From Noviherbaspirillum massiliense JC206 (lineage in GTDB: Bacteria > Pseudomonadota > Gammaproteobacteria > Burkholderiales > Burkholderiaceae_D): a DNA stretch of 64,000 nt. This document shows, in pieces, positions 8,545 through 18,875 of the stretch; position 1 is the first letter of the stretch; every line of letters begins with the position of its first letter. The stretch lies in NCBI RefSeq assembly GCF_000312045.1, contig NZ_HE978634.1:218436-282435 (forward strand). Direction: 5' to 3'. Position numbers and translations under genes: made by a program. The notes beneath the pieces were generated by a model. The model searched no databases. It was not told the origin of the DNA and saw only the letters and a list, made by a program, of their open reading frames with translations.

Positions 8545-8576
8545 CTCTTATGTTCGAAACCTGCGGTTGGCCTGCC

Positions 8577-9077
8577 TCAGAACGGAATGTCATCATCCAT
8601 GTCGCTGAAGTTCGGCGCCGGACGGGACGATCCGCGCGCAGCACCCCCACCGCCGCTACCGCTACCGCCCGCATTCTGACGCGGCGCCGGTGCCCCGCCG
8701 CCGTACTCCTCGTCCATGCTCGGCGCACCGCCACCCATGCCTTGCCGGCTGCCCAGCATCTGCATGGTGTCGGCGATGATTTCGGTGGTGTAGCGCTCGA
8801 CGCCATCCTTGTCGGTCCACTTGCGCGTCTGCAGGCGGCCTTCCACATAAATCTGGCTGCCTTTCTTCAGGTACTGACCGGCGACTTCAGCAAGCCGGCG
8901 ATAAAAGGTGATCCGGTGCCACTCGGTCAATTCCTTCTTCTCGCCGCTCGCCTTGTCTTTCCAGCTTTCCGTGGTTGCGACCGCAATGTTGGTGACCGCC
9001 TCGCCGTTCGGCATGTAGCGCGTTTCAGGATCGCGCCCGAGATTGCCGACGATGATGACCTTGTTTACCGATGCCAT
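8577..9077 (-). CDS. ssb: Single-stranded DNA-binding protein
   Basis: The 166-residue protein starts [18 protein letters not shown], the first strand of the SSB OB-fold (1-110). A Gly/Pro/Ser-rich disordered linker follows, ending in the acidic tip DDDIPF (161-166) that docks replication and repair partners. It coats single-stranded DNA as a tetramer. It lies nine bases after the MFS gene on the same strand and is followed by a strong terminator, so the two may be co-transcribed. uvrA is 1.3 kb away, an echo of the uvrA-ssb pairing seen in many proteobacteria. Confidence 0.97.
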   Translation of the reverse strand: MASVNKVIIVGNLGRDPETRYMPNGEAVTNIAVATTESWKDKASGEKKELTEWHRITFYRRLAEVAGQYLKKGSQIYVEGRLQTRKWTDKDGVERYTTEIIADTMQMLGSRQGMGGGAPSMDEEYGGGAPAPRQNAGGSGSGGGGAARGSSRPAPNFSDMDDDIPF

Positions 9078-9086
9078 AAATTTCTC

Positions 9087-10316
9087 CTATAAAGCAGTCG
9101 CGGGCGCCGAGCCACGACGCGGCAGATTTTTCATTCCGGATGCGATTATAAGCCACGCGACAGCCAGTCCCGAGCCCAAAATGAATACCGACGATGGACC
9201 TGCATGTTGTTTCAGCCAGCCGCCGAGCGCGCCGCCGCAGAACAGGCCCAGCGCCTGCAAGGTGTTGTATACGCCGAGCGCAGCTCCCTTCGCCGCGGGA
9301 GGGGCTAGGCGGGATACCAGGGACGGCTGGCTGGCTTCGAGGATGTTGAAAGCAACGAAATACACCAGCAACAGCAGGACCAGGATCATCCAGCGCGAAT
9401 TCGATTGCGACAGGAACAGCCACATCCCGGCTTGCACGATCAGCATCAGGATGATGGCTGCCATGAATACCTGCTTCATCTTGCCGCGCTTTTCGCCGAT
9501 GAAGACCGGCGGCAGCATCAGGATGAAGGAAGCGAGTACCACCGGCAGATAGATTTTCCAGTGCTCCGCCACCGGCAGGCCGGCATACTGGACCAGGGCA
9601 GACGGCATGACGACGAACATTGCCATCTGCATGAGATGCAACGCAAAGACACCGAAATCGAGGCGCAGCAGTTCACGGTTGGCCAGCACCGCGCTGAAGG
9701 GCTGGCGTTTGGCGACCACCATCGGCACATCCGGCACGACATACAGCACGACGAAGATGGCGGCAATCGACAGGATGCCCGTCAGCGCGAAAATGCCGCC
9801 CATGCCTATCCATTTATATAGCACCGGCGCGGCCACCAGCGAGACGGCGAAGGTCAGGCCGATCGAGCCGCCGACCATCGCCATTGCCTTGGTGCGATGC
9901 TCCTCGCGCGTGGCATCGGCGATGAAGGCAGTGATCGCGGCGGAAATCGCGCCAGCGCCCTGCACTGCGCGACCGACGATCATCCAGACGATATCGTTTG
10001 CCGTTGCGGCAATGAAGGAGCCAAGCGCAAACAGGATCAGGCCGATGATGATGACTCGCTTGCGGCCGTATCTGTCGGAAGCGACGCCGTACGGGATCTG
10101 ACCGACGGATTGGGTCAGTCCATAGATGCCCATTGCCAATCCAACCAGGGTAGCGTTATTGCCCCCAGGCAAACCTTTCGCATGCACGGCAAATACCGGC
10201 AGGATTAAGAACATGCCAAGCATGCGCAAGGCGAAAATCGACGCCAGCGATGCGCTCGCTCGAATTTCGTTGGCAGACATGCCAGCATTTATTTCAAGGG
10301 AAGAAGGGGAAGCCAT
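9087..10316 (-). CDS. MFS transporter (drug/proton antiporter-like)
   Basis: The 409-residue protein has about 12 hydrophobic segments and the MFS loop 2-3 motif GVASDRYGRKRVI, plus GRAVQGAGAISAA in segment 4-5, typical of DHA1-type efflux proteins such as YajR. Unlike YajR no C-terminal cytosolic domain is present. The start could be the first ATG (10316) or Met13 (10280), which begins right at the family core. It is divergent from uvrA and directly upstream of ssb. Substrate unknown. Confidence 0.85.
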   Translation of the reverse strand: MASPSSLEINAGMSANEIRASASLASIFALRMLGMFLILPVFAVHAKGLPGGNNATLVGLAMGIYGLTQSVGQIPYGVASDRYGRKRVIIIGLILFALGSFIAATANDIVWMIVGRAVQGAGAISAAITAFIADATREEHRTKAMAMVGGSIGLTFAVSLVAAPVLYKWIGMGGIFALTGILSIAAIFVVLYVVPDVPMVVAKRQPFSAVLANRELLRLDFGVFALHLMQMAMFVVMPSALVQYAGLPVAEHWKIYLPVVLASFILMLPPVFIGEKRGKMKQVFMAAIILMLIVQAGMWLFLSQSNSRWMILVLLLLVYFVAFNILEASQPSLVSRLAPPAAKGAALGVYNTLQALGLFCGGALGGWLKQHAGPSSVFILGSGLAVAWLIIASGMKNLPRRGSAPATAL

Positions 10317-10414
10317 GAGGTTGTAATTTCAGGTCAAGCCTGATGACTACAGCGAACATCAAAACCCGTTATAGTATCAGGTTGACCCGTTTAAAGCCTA
10401 TGCTCCAAGCAGCC

Positions 10415-13267
10415 ATGGAAGAAATCCGAATTCGCGGTGCGCGTACGCACAACCTCAAGAACATCAACCTGGAATTACCCCGCAATCAGCTCATTGTCAT
10501 CACCGGCCTGTCCGGCTCGGGCAAGTCCTCGCTTGCCTTCGATACGCTGTATGCGGAAGGACAGCGGCGCTACGTGGAATCGCTCTCCGCGTACGCGCGC
10601 CAGTTCCTGCAGCTGATGGAAAAGCCGGACGTCGACCTGATCGAAGGCCTGTCGCCCGCGATCTCGATCGAACAGAAGGCGACCTCCCACAATCCGCGTT
10701 CGACGGTCGGTACCGTCACCGAAATCCACGATTACCTGCGCCTGCTGTATGCACGCGTCGGCACGCCTTATTGCCCCAACCATCCGGAAAAGCCGCTGGC
10801 CGCACAATCGGTGTCGCAGATGGTGGACGCGGTGCTGGCCATGCCTGAAGACACCAAGCTGATGATCCTCGCGCCGGTGGTAAGCAACCGCAAGGGCGAA
10901 CATGCCGACCTGTTCGAAGAGATGCAGGCGCAGGGTTTCGTGCGCTTTCGCATCCAGAGCGGCACCGGCAAGGCGAAGGTGTATGAAGTCGATGAATTGC
11001 CGAAGCTGAAGAAAACCGAAAAGCACACCATCGATGTGGTGATCGACCGTGTCAAGGTCCGTGCCGACATCAAGCAGCGCCTTGCCGAAAGTTTCGAGAC
11101 CGCACTGCGCCTGGCTGAGGGCCGCGCGATTGCACTGGAAATGGACGGCGGCGCCGAACATGTATTCTCGAACAAGTTCGCCTGCCCTATCTGCGGCTAC
11201 TCGCTGCAGGAACTGGAGCCGCGCCTGTTCTCGTTCAACAACCCGATGGGCGCCTGCCCCGAATGCGACGGCCTCGGCCACATCGAATTCTTCGACCCGA
11301 AGCGCATCGTCGCCTTCCCGAATCTGTCTCTCGCCTCCGGCGCGATCAAGGGCTGGGACCGGCGCAACCAGTTCTATTTCCAGCTGCTGTCCAGCCTGGC
11401 CGAGCATTACGGCTTCGATATCGATACGCCCTTCGAGGAGCTGCCGGAAAAGGCGCGCCAGGTGATCCTCCATGGCTCCGGCCGCGAGACGGTCCCGTTC
11501 ACCTATATCAATGAACGTGGCCGCGCCGTGGTGCGCGAGCATACTTTTGAAGGCGTGGTCAACAACCTGCAGCGGCGTTATCGCGAAACCGATTCGATGG
11601 CGGTCAAGGAAGAGCTGGCGAAGTTCATCAACCAGAAACCCTGCCCTGAATGCGATGGCGCGCGCCTGCGCATCGAGGCACGCCATGTCAAGGTCGGCAC
11701 CGGCAAGCAGGAGCGCGCGATCTATGAAGTGGCGGCCACGCCGCTGCGCGAAACACTTACCTTTTTCGAAAACCTGAAATTGACTGGCGCGAAAAGGGAA
11801 ATCGCGGACCGCATCATCAAGGAAATCGTGGCGCGGCTGAAATTCCTCAACAACGTCGGCCTCGATTACCTGTCGCTCGAACGCAGCGCGGACACGCTGT
11901 CCGGCGGCGAGGCACAACGCATTCGGCTTGCTTCGCAGATCGGCTCCGGCCTGACCGGTGTGATGTATGTGCTGGACGAGCCTTCGATCGGATTGCATCA
12001 GCGCGACAATGACCGGCTGATCAACACCCTCAAGCACTTGCGCGACATCGGCAACAGCGTTTTGGTGGTGGAACATGACGAAGACGCCATCCGCTGCGCC
12101 GACTTCATCGTCGACATGGGCATCGGCGCGGGCGTGCATGGCGGCGAAGTGATTGCGCAGGGCACGCTGGAACAGATCCTGAAGAACAAGAAGTCGCTGA
12201 CCGCGAAATACCTGAACGGCACGCTGGAAATCACGGTGCCGAAAAAACGCACGCCGGCGGATCCGCACCGGCAACTGGTGATCAGCGGTGCTTCCGGCAA
12301 TAACCTGAAGAATGTCACGCTCGAGCTGCCGGTCGGTTTGCTGACCTGCGTAACCGGCGTGTCCGGCTCCGGCAAGTCGACCCTGGTCAACGATACCTTG
12401 TATCACGCTGCGGGTCGCCATCTGTACGGCTCGCAAGCCGAGCCGGCGCCGTATGAATCGATCACCGGCCTGGAACATTTCGACAAGGTGATTTCGGTCG
12501 ATCAGGCGCCGATCGGCCGCACCCCGCGTTCCAACCCGGCCACCTACACCGGCCTGTTCACGCCGATCCGCGAACTGTTCGCCGAAGTGCCGGCGGCGAA
12601 GGAGCGCGGCTACAGTGCCGGGCGCTTCTCCTTCAATGTCAAGGGCGGGCGCTGCGAGGCTTGCCAGGGTGATGGCGTCATCAAGGTGGAAATGCACTTC
12701 CTGCCCGATGTCTATGTGCCTTGCGACGTCTGCCACGGCAAGCGCTACAACCGCGAAACGCTTGAGGTCCAGTACAAGGGCAAGACCATTACCGAAGTGC
12801 TGGACATGACGGTCGAGGAAGCACATGAATTCTTCAAGCCGGTGCCGGTCATCGCGCGCAAGCTGCAGACCCTGCTCGACGTCGGCCTCGGCTACATCCG
12901 GCTCGGACAGAGCGCCACCACACTGTCCGGCGGCGAGGCGCAACGGGTGAAGCTGTCGCTGGAATTATCCAAGCGCGACACCGGCCGCACGCTGTATATC
13001 CTCGACGAGCCGACCACCGGCCTGCATTTCCATGACATCGCCCTGCTGCTGAAGGTGATTCACCGCCTGCGCGATCAGGGCAATACCGTGGTCATCATCG
13101 AGCACAACCTCGACGTGATCAAGACCGCGGACTGGATCATCGATCTCGGACCAGAGGGCGGCGCTGGCGGCGGCCAGATCATTGCGACCGGCACGCCGGA
13201 GGTAGTGGCGAAATCCCCGATCAGCTTTACCGGGAAATACCTGGCGCCTATGCTGAAGAAGAAGTAG
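10415..13267 (+). CDS. uvrA: Excinuclease ABC subunit A
   Basis: UvrA finds helix-distorting lesions and loads UvrB in nucleotide excision repair. The 950-residue product carries two ABC cassettes. The first Walker [10 protein letters not shown] is at 31-39 and the second is GVSGSGKST; both have LSGGEAQR signatures. Two zinc modules are visible (CPICG...CPECDGLG and CEACQGDG...[10 protein letters not shown]). I set the start at 10415 because [20 protein letters not shown] aligns with the known N-terminus; an in-frame ATG at 10343 would add 24 unrelated residues. I found no LexA-type CTGT-N8-ACAG box upstream. Confidence 0.98.
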   Translation: MEEIRIRGARTHNLKNINLELPRNQLIVITGLSGSGKSSLAFDTLYAEGQRRYVESLSAYARQFLQLMEKPDVDLIEGLSPAISIEQKATSHNPRSTVGTVTEIHDYLRLLYARVGTPYCPNHPEKPLAAQSVSQMVDAVLAMPEDTKLMILAPVVSNRKGEHADLFEEMQAQGFVRFRIQSGTGKAKVYEVDELPKLKKTEKHTIDVVIDRVKVRADIKQRLAESFETALRLAEGRAIALEMDGGAEHVFSNKFACPICGYSLQELEPRLFSFNNPMGACPECDGLGHIEFFDPKRIVAFPNLSLASGAIKGWDRRNQFYFQLLSSLAEHYGFDIDTPFEELPEKARQVILHGSGRETVPFTYINERGRAVVREHTFEGVVNNLQRRYRETDSMAVKEELAKFINQKPCPECDGARLRIEARHVKVGTGKQERAIYEVAATPLRETLTFFENLKLTGAKREIADRIIKEIVARLKFLNNVGLDYLSLERSADTLSGGEAQRIRLASQIGSGLTGVMYVLDEPSIGLHQRDNDRLINTLKHLRDIGNSVLVVEHDEDAIRCADFIVDMGIGAGVHGGEVIAQGTLEQILKNKKSLTAKYLNGTLEITVPKKRTPADPHRQLVISGASGNNLKNVTLELPVGLLTCVTGVSGSGKSTLVNDTLYHAAGRHLYGSQAEPAPYESITGLEHFDKVISVDQAPIGRTPRSNPATYTGLFTPIRELFAEVPAAKERGYSAGRFSFNVKGGRCEACQGDGVIKVEMHFLPDVYVPCDVCHGKRYNRETLEVQYKGKTITEVLDMTVEEAHEFFKPVPVIARKLQTLLDVGLGYIRLGQSATTLSGGEAQRVKLSLELSKRDTGRTLYILDEPTTGLHFHDIALLLKVIHRLRDQGNTVVIIEHNLDVIKTADWIIDLGPEGGAGGGQIIATGTPEVVAKSPISFTGKYLAPMLKKK

Positions 13268-13289
13268 GCGGACCTGAGCGCGGAAGACC

Positions 13290-13568
13290 ATGGCGAAGCA
13301 CCTGATCATTACCGGCATCGTGCAAGGCGTGGGCTACCGCGCCGCTTTCGAGGCGCGGGCGCGTGCACTCGGACTTTCCGGCTGGGTGCGCAACCGCCGT
13401 GACGGTTCGGTCGAAGCCATGGTGGCCGGCAAGGCAGAATCGCTTCAGGCGATCGTCGGCTGGGCCTGGCAAGGGCCGGCGGCGGCGCGGGTGAGCGACG
13501 TGTCGGTACGTGATGCGGACGATGCTCGGATCAGCGAAGGAAGCTTCGAACAGCTGCCGACCTGTTGA
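13290..13568 (+). CDS. Acylphosphatase
   Basis: A 92-residue single-domain protein with the acylphosphatase signature GIVQGVGYR (catalytic Arg) followed by LSGWVRNRRDGSVEA (catalytic Asn). The family hydrolyses acyl phosphates such as carbamoyl phosphate. Length and motifs match the full domain. It starts 22 bases after uvrA ends, so it is probably read from the same transcript, and converges on the AEC transporter gene. Confidence 0.92.
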   Translation: MAKHLIITGIVQGVGYRAAFEARARALGLSGWVRNRRDGSVEAMVAGKAESLQAIVGWAWQGPAAARVSDVSVRDADDARISEGSFEQLPTC

Positions 13569-13599
13569 CCGCGCAGCCGGGACTTGCGGGGAACGGGAG

Positions 13600-14508
13600 T
13601 TAGCGCAAGCCCATCCACAATCCCGCCGGAACAAAGGCCAGGGCCGCGAGATTCCCGAGCATGACGATGGAGGCGACCTTGTCCGGCTCCTGCTGATAGC
13701 GCTCCGCCACCATAAAGCAGAACACCGCAGGCGGCAAGGCAGCGAACAGATACATCTGGCCGCGCTGCATGGGCGTGAGATGCAGCAGATTATCCAGCAG
13801 CCAGGCTGCGATCAGGCCCGCAACCGGGCAAATGATCGCGCCCATCAGGCCAATGTGCCAGCTGCGAAAACTCACGTCCAGCATACGCACGCCGAGGGAA
13901 AACAGCATGATGGGGATGCACGCCTCGCCCAGGATCTTCAAGCCCTGGAACAGCCACGCGGGCAGGCTGATATGCGCCAGGGCGAACGCCAGACCGATCA
14001 TCATCGCCAGCATCATCGGGCTGGCAAGAAATTGCAGAGACGAGCCGGATTTCTTCTCCCTGCCGGCTTCGATGATCTTGATCCCTACCGAGAAATAAAC
14101 CAGATTGCAGGCCATGAATAAGGCGACTGCGGCCGGCAGTCCCGCCGTACCGAATGCCAGCATGGCCAGCGGCAAACCCATGTTGCCGCAGTTGTTGTAC
14201 ATCATCGGCGGCACGAAGCTGCGCACGTCATATCCAAGCAGTCGCGCGACCGGCCAGGCAATCAGGCCGGAGCCGAGGGAAATCAGGACGCCGGCAAGAA
14301 TCAGCGTTCCGTTATGGGCGATGTCGAAATCCTTGGAAGCCAGTGCCGTGAAGACCAGCAATGGACAGAGGACGTCCATGCTCACGCGGTTGATTGCCAC
14401 CATGTCGGCTTTCACGCTGCTTCCCCGCATGCGGCCGTAAGCGTAACCCAGGGCGATGATGATGAATACCGGCAGGATGATGCCGAGGATACGCTCGAAG
14501 ACTTGCAT
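13600..14508 (-). CDS. AEC-family (auxin efflux carrier-like) transporter
   Basis: About 302 residues, with roughly ten hydrophobic segments in the five-plus-five arrangement of the AEC/bile-arsenite-riboflavin superfamily. The pattern PVFIIIALGYAYGR at the N-terminus and the central NCGNMGLPLAMLAFG motif are typical. Bacterial members carry malate, malonate or other anions; substrate unknown here. The ATG at 14508 is preferred; an upstream TTG at 14541 would add eleven polar residues. It stands alone, converging with the acylphosphatase gene. Confidence 0.85.
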   Translation of the reverse strand: MQVFERILGIILPVFIIIALGYAYGRMRGSSVKADMVAINRVSMDVLCPLLVFTALASKDFDIAHNGTLILAGVLISLGSGLIAWPVARLLGYDVRSFVPPMMYNNCGNMGLPLAMLAFGTAGLPAAVALFMACNLVYFSVGIKIIEAGREKKSGSSLQFLASPMMLAMMIGLAFALAHISLPAWLFQGLKILGEACIPIMLFSLGVRMLDVSFRSWHIGLMGAIICPVAGLIAAWLLDNLLHLTPMQRGQMYLFAALPPAVFCFMVAERYQQEPDKVASIVMLGNLAALAFVPAGLWMGLR

Positions 14509-14598
14509 TGATGATGCCTGATGCGAAATACCAAAAGGCAAGCATTGTAGCGGGATATGGTGTTCCCTGTTTTCCGCTATGCAGGCAGCGCGATGCCC

Positions 14599-16584
14599 TT
14601 ATTGCAACAGCCGGTGCTCCGCTCTTGCGACACCATCGGCAGTGCCGCGCAACACAACGATGTCCCCGGCCTGCAGCACGGTTTCTGGCTTGGCTTCGAT
14701 GCGCGCCTTGCCGCGCCGGATCAGCATCACATCGGCGCCGGCTTCCTTCAGTTTCAATCTTGCCAACGACCTGCCGACGGCCCGCGCGCCCTTTTCGAGC
14801 GTGACCGAATGCAGGCGCACCTGCAAGTGCTCCGCATCGTCCGGTCCGTCGCTCGTTCCATGGAAATAGCCGCGCAGCGATGCATAGCGCTCCTCGCGCG
14901 TTGCTTGGATACGGTGCACGACGCGCCGCAGCGGCACGCCCAGCATGAACAGCGCATGCGAAGCCAGCATCAGACTGCCTTCGATGGCTTCCGGCACGAC
15001 TTCGGCTGCCCCGGCGGAGCGCAGCTTGTCGAGGTCGCTGTCGTCATGGCTGCGCACGATGACCGGCAAGGCAGGCGCCAGATCATGCGCAAAATGCAAG
15101 GCCTTCAAGGCCGACGGCGTGCTGGCAAACGTAATCACCATGGCGGCGGCGCGGTGGATGCCGGCTGCCAGCAGGCTTTCGCGCCGGGCGGCATCGCCAT
15201 AGGACACATTCGCTCCGGCAGCCTGAGCCTCGCGCACCCGGTCGGGATCAAGGTCCAGCGCATGGTAGGCGATGCCCTCCTCTTCCAGCAGCTTCGCCAG
15301 GCTCTGGCCGGAGCGGCCGAAGCCGGCGATGATGACGTGCTTCTGGGTGGACATGGTGCGCGTGGCGATTTGCGTCAGTGCCAGCGATTGCACCATCCAT
15401 TCATTGGCCGCCAGCTTCATCACGATGGCATCGGACTTGGCAATGATGAAAGGCGCAGCCAGCATGGACAGCACCATCGATGCCAGGATGACCTGAATGA
15501 GCAGCGGGTCCATCAGCTGCAGGCCACCCGCCTGATTCAGCAAGACGAAGCCGAATTCCCCTGCCTGTGCCAAGGCCAGGCCGGTACGCAGGGCGACGCC
15601 CGTGGAAGCGCCGGACAGCCGGGCCAGGGCCGCGATCAGCCCGAACTTCAGCAGAACCGGCCCGGTCAGGAGCAGCAGTACCAATACCCAGTGCTCCAGC
15701 ACCAGTCGCACATTCAAGAGCATGCCGACGGTAATGAAGAACAGCCCGAGCAGCACGTCGCGGAATGGCTTGATGTCTTCTTCCACCTGGTGCTTGTATT
15801 CCGTTTCCGAAATCAGCATGCCGGCAACGAAGGCGCCAAGCGCGAGCGACAAACCGGCGCGTTCGGTGATCCAGGCGGCGCCCAAGGTGATCAGCAACAG
15901 GTTGAGCATGAACAATTCCTGGGAGCGCCGCTTCACCACGATTCGGAACCAGCCGCGCATCAGCTTCTGGCCGATCACCAGCAGCAGTACCAGCACGACC
16001 ACTGCCTTGAACGTGGCCCATGCCAGCGTGACCAGCAAGTCGCCGGAGTTTCTCGCCAGGGCGGGGACCAGGATCAGCAGCGGCACCACTGCCAGGTCCT
16101 GGAACAGGAGAATTCCGATGATCTGGCGTCCATGCTCACTCTCGAGTTCCAGCCGCTCGGTCAGCATTTTCGACACGATGGCGGTGGATGACATCGCCAG
16201 CGCGCCGCCCAAGGCAAAGGCGGCGCGCCAGCTGATATCGATGAGCTGCGGCAATACTTGGGAAACCAGCCAGCCGAACACCATCACCATGCCGATCGTG
16301 CACAACACTTGCGCCAACCCGAGGCCGAACACCATGTGCCGCATCGCCGACAGCCTGGGCAGGGAGAACTCCAGTCCGATCGAGAACATCAGAAAGACGA
16401 CGCCGAATTCGGCGAGGGTATGCGTCGTCTGCGTGTCTTCCGCCAGTCCGAGCCCGAACGGGCCGATGCAGATGCCGACCACGAGATAGCCCAGCATGGG
16501 CGGCAGGTGCAGCGAGCGGAATGCCACCACGCCGAGCACTGCGGCACCCAGCAGCAGAAGCGTGAATTCGAGAGCGGAAAACAT
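14599..16584 (-). CDS. CPA2 monovalent cation:proton antiporter with RCK domain (KefB/YbaL type)
   Basis: The 661-residue protein begins with about 12 membrane segments of the Na+/H+ exchanger fold. A TrkA-N/RCK domain follows near 412, with the Rossmann motif HVIIAGFGRSGQSLAKLL and acidic DLD at the end of strand 2, then a TrkA-C-like region (about 575-655). This architecture matches KefB/KefC/YbaL, which move K+ or Na+ against protons under NAD(H) or ligand control. No ancillary KefF/KefG gene is adjacent. It is divergent from kdsD, about 110 bases away. Confidence 0.9.
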   Translation of the reverse strand: MFSALEFTLLLLGAAVLGVVAFRSLHLPPMLGYLVVGICIGPFGLGLAEDTQTTHTLAEFGVVFLMFSIGLEFSLPRLSAMRHMVFGLGLAQVLCTIGMVMVFGWLVSQVLPQLIDISWRAAFALGGALAMSSTAIVSKMLTERLELESEHGRQIIGILLFQDLAVVPLLILVPALARNSGDLLVTLAWATFKAVVVLVLLLVIGQKLMRGWFRIVVKRRSQELFMLNLLLITLGAAWITERAGLSLALGAFVAGMLISETEYKHQVEEDIKPFRDVLLGLFFITVGMLLNVRLVLEHWVLVLLLLTGPVLLKFGLIAALARLSGASTGVALRTGLALAQAGEFGFVLLNQAGGLQLMDPLLIQVILASMVLSMLAAPFIIAKSDAIVMKLAANEWMVQSLALTQIATRTMSTQKHVIIAGFGRSGQSLAKLLEEEGIAYHALDLDPDRVREAQAAGANVSYGDAARRESLLAAGIHRAAAMVITFASTPSALKALHFAHDLAPALPVIVRSHDDSDLDKLRSAGAAEVVPEAIEGSLMLASHALFMLGVPLRRVVHRIQATREERYASLRGYFHGTSDGPDDAEHLQVRLHSVTLEKGARAVGRSLARLKLKEAGADVMLIRRGKARIEAKPETVLQAGDIVVLRGTADGVARAEHRLLQ

Positions 16585-16693
16585 GATGAAGGAAAGTGCC
16601 TGCTAAACGCCTGTCTCTTGAGCGGTCTCAAAGCGATACTTTTTATTACGACTGGCAGATTTCTTGCTTAGTCAATTCGTTTATACTTCCCGC

Positions 16694-17722
16694 ATGAGTG
16701 TACCTTACGAAAAAACCCTGCCCAAAGCTTTTGATGAAAAATCTGCACGACGTGCGCTGGAGCTCGCACGCGACACCCTGCAGATCGAAGCTGACGCAAT
16801 CCTGAATCTGAAAAATCGCCTTTCCTCCTCCCCGGATGACAGCTTCGCCCAAGCCGTTGGACTCTTGCTCCAGTGCAGCGGCCGGGTCGTCGTTTCCGGA
16901 ATGGGAAAATCCGGCCATATCGCACGCAAGATCGCGGCGACCCTGGCTTCCACCGGCACGCCCGCGTTTTTCGTGCATCCAGGGGAAGCCGCCCACGGCG
17001 ACCTTGGCATGGTGACGGAAAATGATGCCGTCATTGCCATTTCCAACTCCGGGGAAACCGGGGAGCTGCTGGCAATCGTTCCCATCATCAAGCGCATGGG
17101 CGCCAAGCTGATCGCCATGACCGGCAATCCGGCGTCCAAGCTTGCCGAACTGGCCAATGTCCATCTGAACGTGCGCGTCGACAAGGAAGCCTGCCCGCTG
17201 AATCTTGCACCGACCGCGAGCACTACCGCGACCTTGGCGTTGGGCGATGCACTGGCCGTCGCCTTGCTCGATGCCCGCGGCTTCCAGGAAGAAGACTTTG
17301 CGCGCTCCCACCCGGGCGGCGCGCTCGGGCGGCGCCTGCTGACCCATGTACGCGACGTCATGCGTACCGGCAGGGCAATTCCCACTGTGGCCGCTGACAC
17401 TCCCTTGTCCAATGCCTTGCTGGAAATTACGGACAAGGGCATGGCCATGACGGCAATAGTCGACGCCGACAAACACCCCATCGGCATCTTTACCGACGGT
17501 GACTTGCGCCGCCTGATCGAAAAGAAGCAGGATCTGCGCGACCTGTCGATTGCCGATGTCATGCATGCGAATCCACGCACGATTGGGCCGGATCAACTGG
17601 CGGTCGAGGCGGTGGAATTGATGGAACAGTTCCGCATCAACCAGCTTCTGGTGGCGGACGCCGACGGCAAGCTGGTAGGCGCTCTGCACATCCACGATTT
17701 GACAAGAGCCAAGGTAATTTGA
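16694..17722 (+). CDS. kdsD: Arabinose-5-phosphate isomerase (KpsF/GutQ/KdsD family)
   Basis: This enzyme converts ribulose-5-phosphate to arabinose-5-phosphate, the first step to KDO of lipopolysaccharide. The 342-residue product has an N-terminal SIS domain (SGMGKSGHIARKIAATLAST; HPGEAAHGDLGM; ISNSGETGE) and a C-terminal CBS pair (about 215-340) that probably regulates it. The ATG at 16694 is chosen; an upstream TTG at 16664 is in frame but unlikely. The stop overlaps the kdsC start (TGATG). First gene of a seven-gene envelope operon. Confidence 0.95.
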   Translation: MSVPYEKTLPKAFDEKSARRALELARDTLQIEADAILNLKNRLSSSPDDSFAQAVGLLLQCSGRVVVSGMGKSGHIARKIAATLASTGTPAFFVHPGEAAHGDLGMVTENDAVIAISNSGETGELLAIVPIIKRMGAKLIAMTGNPASKLAELANVHLNVRVDKEACPLNLAPTASTTATLALGDALAVALLDARGFQEEDFARSHPGGALGRRLLTHVRDVMRTGRAIPTVAADTPLSNALLEITDKGMAMTAIVDADKHPIGIFTDGDLRRLIEKKQDLRDLSIADVMHANPRTIGPDQLAVEAVELMEQFRINQLLVADADGKLVGALHIHDLTRAKVI

Positions 17723-18249
17723 TGAATGAATCCGCTGTCGACAGGGCTGCGCGCATTCGCCTGATGATTTTCGATGTCGATGGCATCCTGACCGACGGCA
17801 GCCTGCATTACGGGCCGGAAGGTGAAGTCATCAAGACCTTCAATGTCCTCGATGGTCACGGCATCAAGCTGCTGCAGCAGTCCGGCGTGGCCACGGCGAT
17901 CATCAGCGCGCGCCAATCCGCCATCGTCGCCAGACGCGCCGCGGACCTCGGAATACAGCACCTGTACCAGGGTGTGCATGACAAGCGCTCGGCATTCGAA
18001 CAACTCCTGCAGAAAACCGGCATTCCGGCGGAGCAATGCGGCTTCATCGGGGATGACGTCATTGACCTGCCCATCCTATTGCGTGTCGGTTTCGCCGCCA
18101 GCGTCCCGAATGCCCATCCCGACGTCCGCTCACGTGTGCATCATGTGACGCAAGCCGGCGGCGGCCACGGCGCAGCCAGGGAAATCTGCGATTTCATCCT
18201 GCGCGCCCAAGGAAGCTACGAGGCGGCAATTGCGCCGTACCTGCGATGA
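17722..18249 (+). CDS. kdsC: KDO-8-phosphate phosphatase
   Basis: A 175-residue HAD-superfamily phosphatase of the short C0 type. The catalytic nucleophile motif DVDGILTDG is near 18-26, the Ser of motif II lies in IISARQS, and GDDVIDLP is motif IV. It removes phosphate from KDO-8-phosphate. The start ATG at 17722 overlaps the last base of kdsD, and the stop overlaps the lptC ATG by four bases. Confidence 0.96.
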   Translation: MNESAVDRAARIRLMIFDVDGILTDGSLHYGPEGEVIKTFNVLDGHGIKLLQQSGVATAIISARQSAIVARRAADLGIQHLYQGVHDKRSAFEQLLQKTGIPAEQCGFIGDDVIDLPILLRVGFAASVPNAHPDVRSRVHHVTQAGGGHGAAREICDFILRAQGSYEAAIAPYLR

Positions 18250-18839
18250 GTGCCAGTGCACCGAGCCAGCGCTTTCGCCTGTGGGGCCTGCTGGCACTCA
18301 TGCTGCTGCTGGCGCTGGGCGCAATTTGGCTCAACCAGGTCCTGCAGCGAGCGACGGATGACTATATCCCGCGTGCGGCGCGAACTGAACCGGATTTTTG
18401 GGTGGAAAATTTCAGCTACGTCAAAACCTCGAAAGATGGGCAGGCGCGCTATCACATTTCCGGCCAGCGGCTGACGCACAATCCCCGGGACGATTCCTAC
18501 GATGTCCAGCGTCCGGTCGTCAACAGTCTCGTCAGCGGCCGGGCGCCGACGACGATGCGAGCCGTAAGGGCCAAGGTCGATAGCGATAACAGCAAGGTGC
18601 ATCTCTACGACGATGTGCACGTGGACCGCCCCGGAACCGCTGGCAGCGACCCTCTGCATCTCAGCACCGATTATCTGCTGGTGCTGCCTGACGATGACGT
18701 GATGCAAACCGACAAGGCGGTCGACATTACTATTGGCACGTCGCACCTAAGTGGAATCGGCATGTATGCGAACAATGCAACGCGTGAGTTTCGGTTATCC
18801 AATCGTGTCCATGGGACCTATCAAAGCACGGCGCATTGA
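18246..18839 (+). CDS. lptC: LPS export ABC transporter periplasmic protein LptC
   Basis: A 197-residue bitopic inner-membrane protein: one membrane helix (about 11-30) then a periplasmic beta-jellyroll (about 50-190). It receives LPS from the LptB2FG transporter and passes it to LptA. Weak sequence conservation is normal for LptC; the strongest evidence is position, size and topology between kdsC and lptA. Its ATG overlaps the kdsC stop, indicating coupled translation. Confidence 0.93.
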   Translation: MSASAPSQRFRLWGLLALMLLLALGAIWLNQVLQRATDDYIPRAARTEPDFWVENFSYVKTSKDGQARYHISGQRLTHNPRDDSYDVQRPVVNSLVSGRAPTTMRAVRAKVDSDNSKVHLYDDVHVDRPGTAGSDPLHLSTDYLLVLPDDDVMQTDKAVDITIGTSHLSGIGMYANNATREFRLSNRVHGTYQSTAH

Positions 18840-18875
18840 TTCGGCTATAAAGAATGCATCCTTGAAGAGATTTTC

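Noticed and set aside
10317..10414. Possible LexA box upstream of uvrA
   Set aside because: CTGATGACTACAG has half-sites with the wrong spacing and does not fit CTGT-N8-ACAG.
10475..12943. An 822-codon open frame on the minus strand inside uvrA
   Set aside because: It is wholly antisense to a perfectly conserved uvrA and its product has no recognisable domain. Long antisense frames arise from GC-rich third codon positions.
14557..16191. A 544-codon plus-strand frame
   Set aside because: Antisense to the CPA2 antiporter gene, with a His/Gln/Arg-rich translation typical of a shadow frame.
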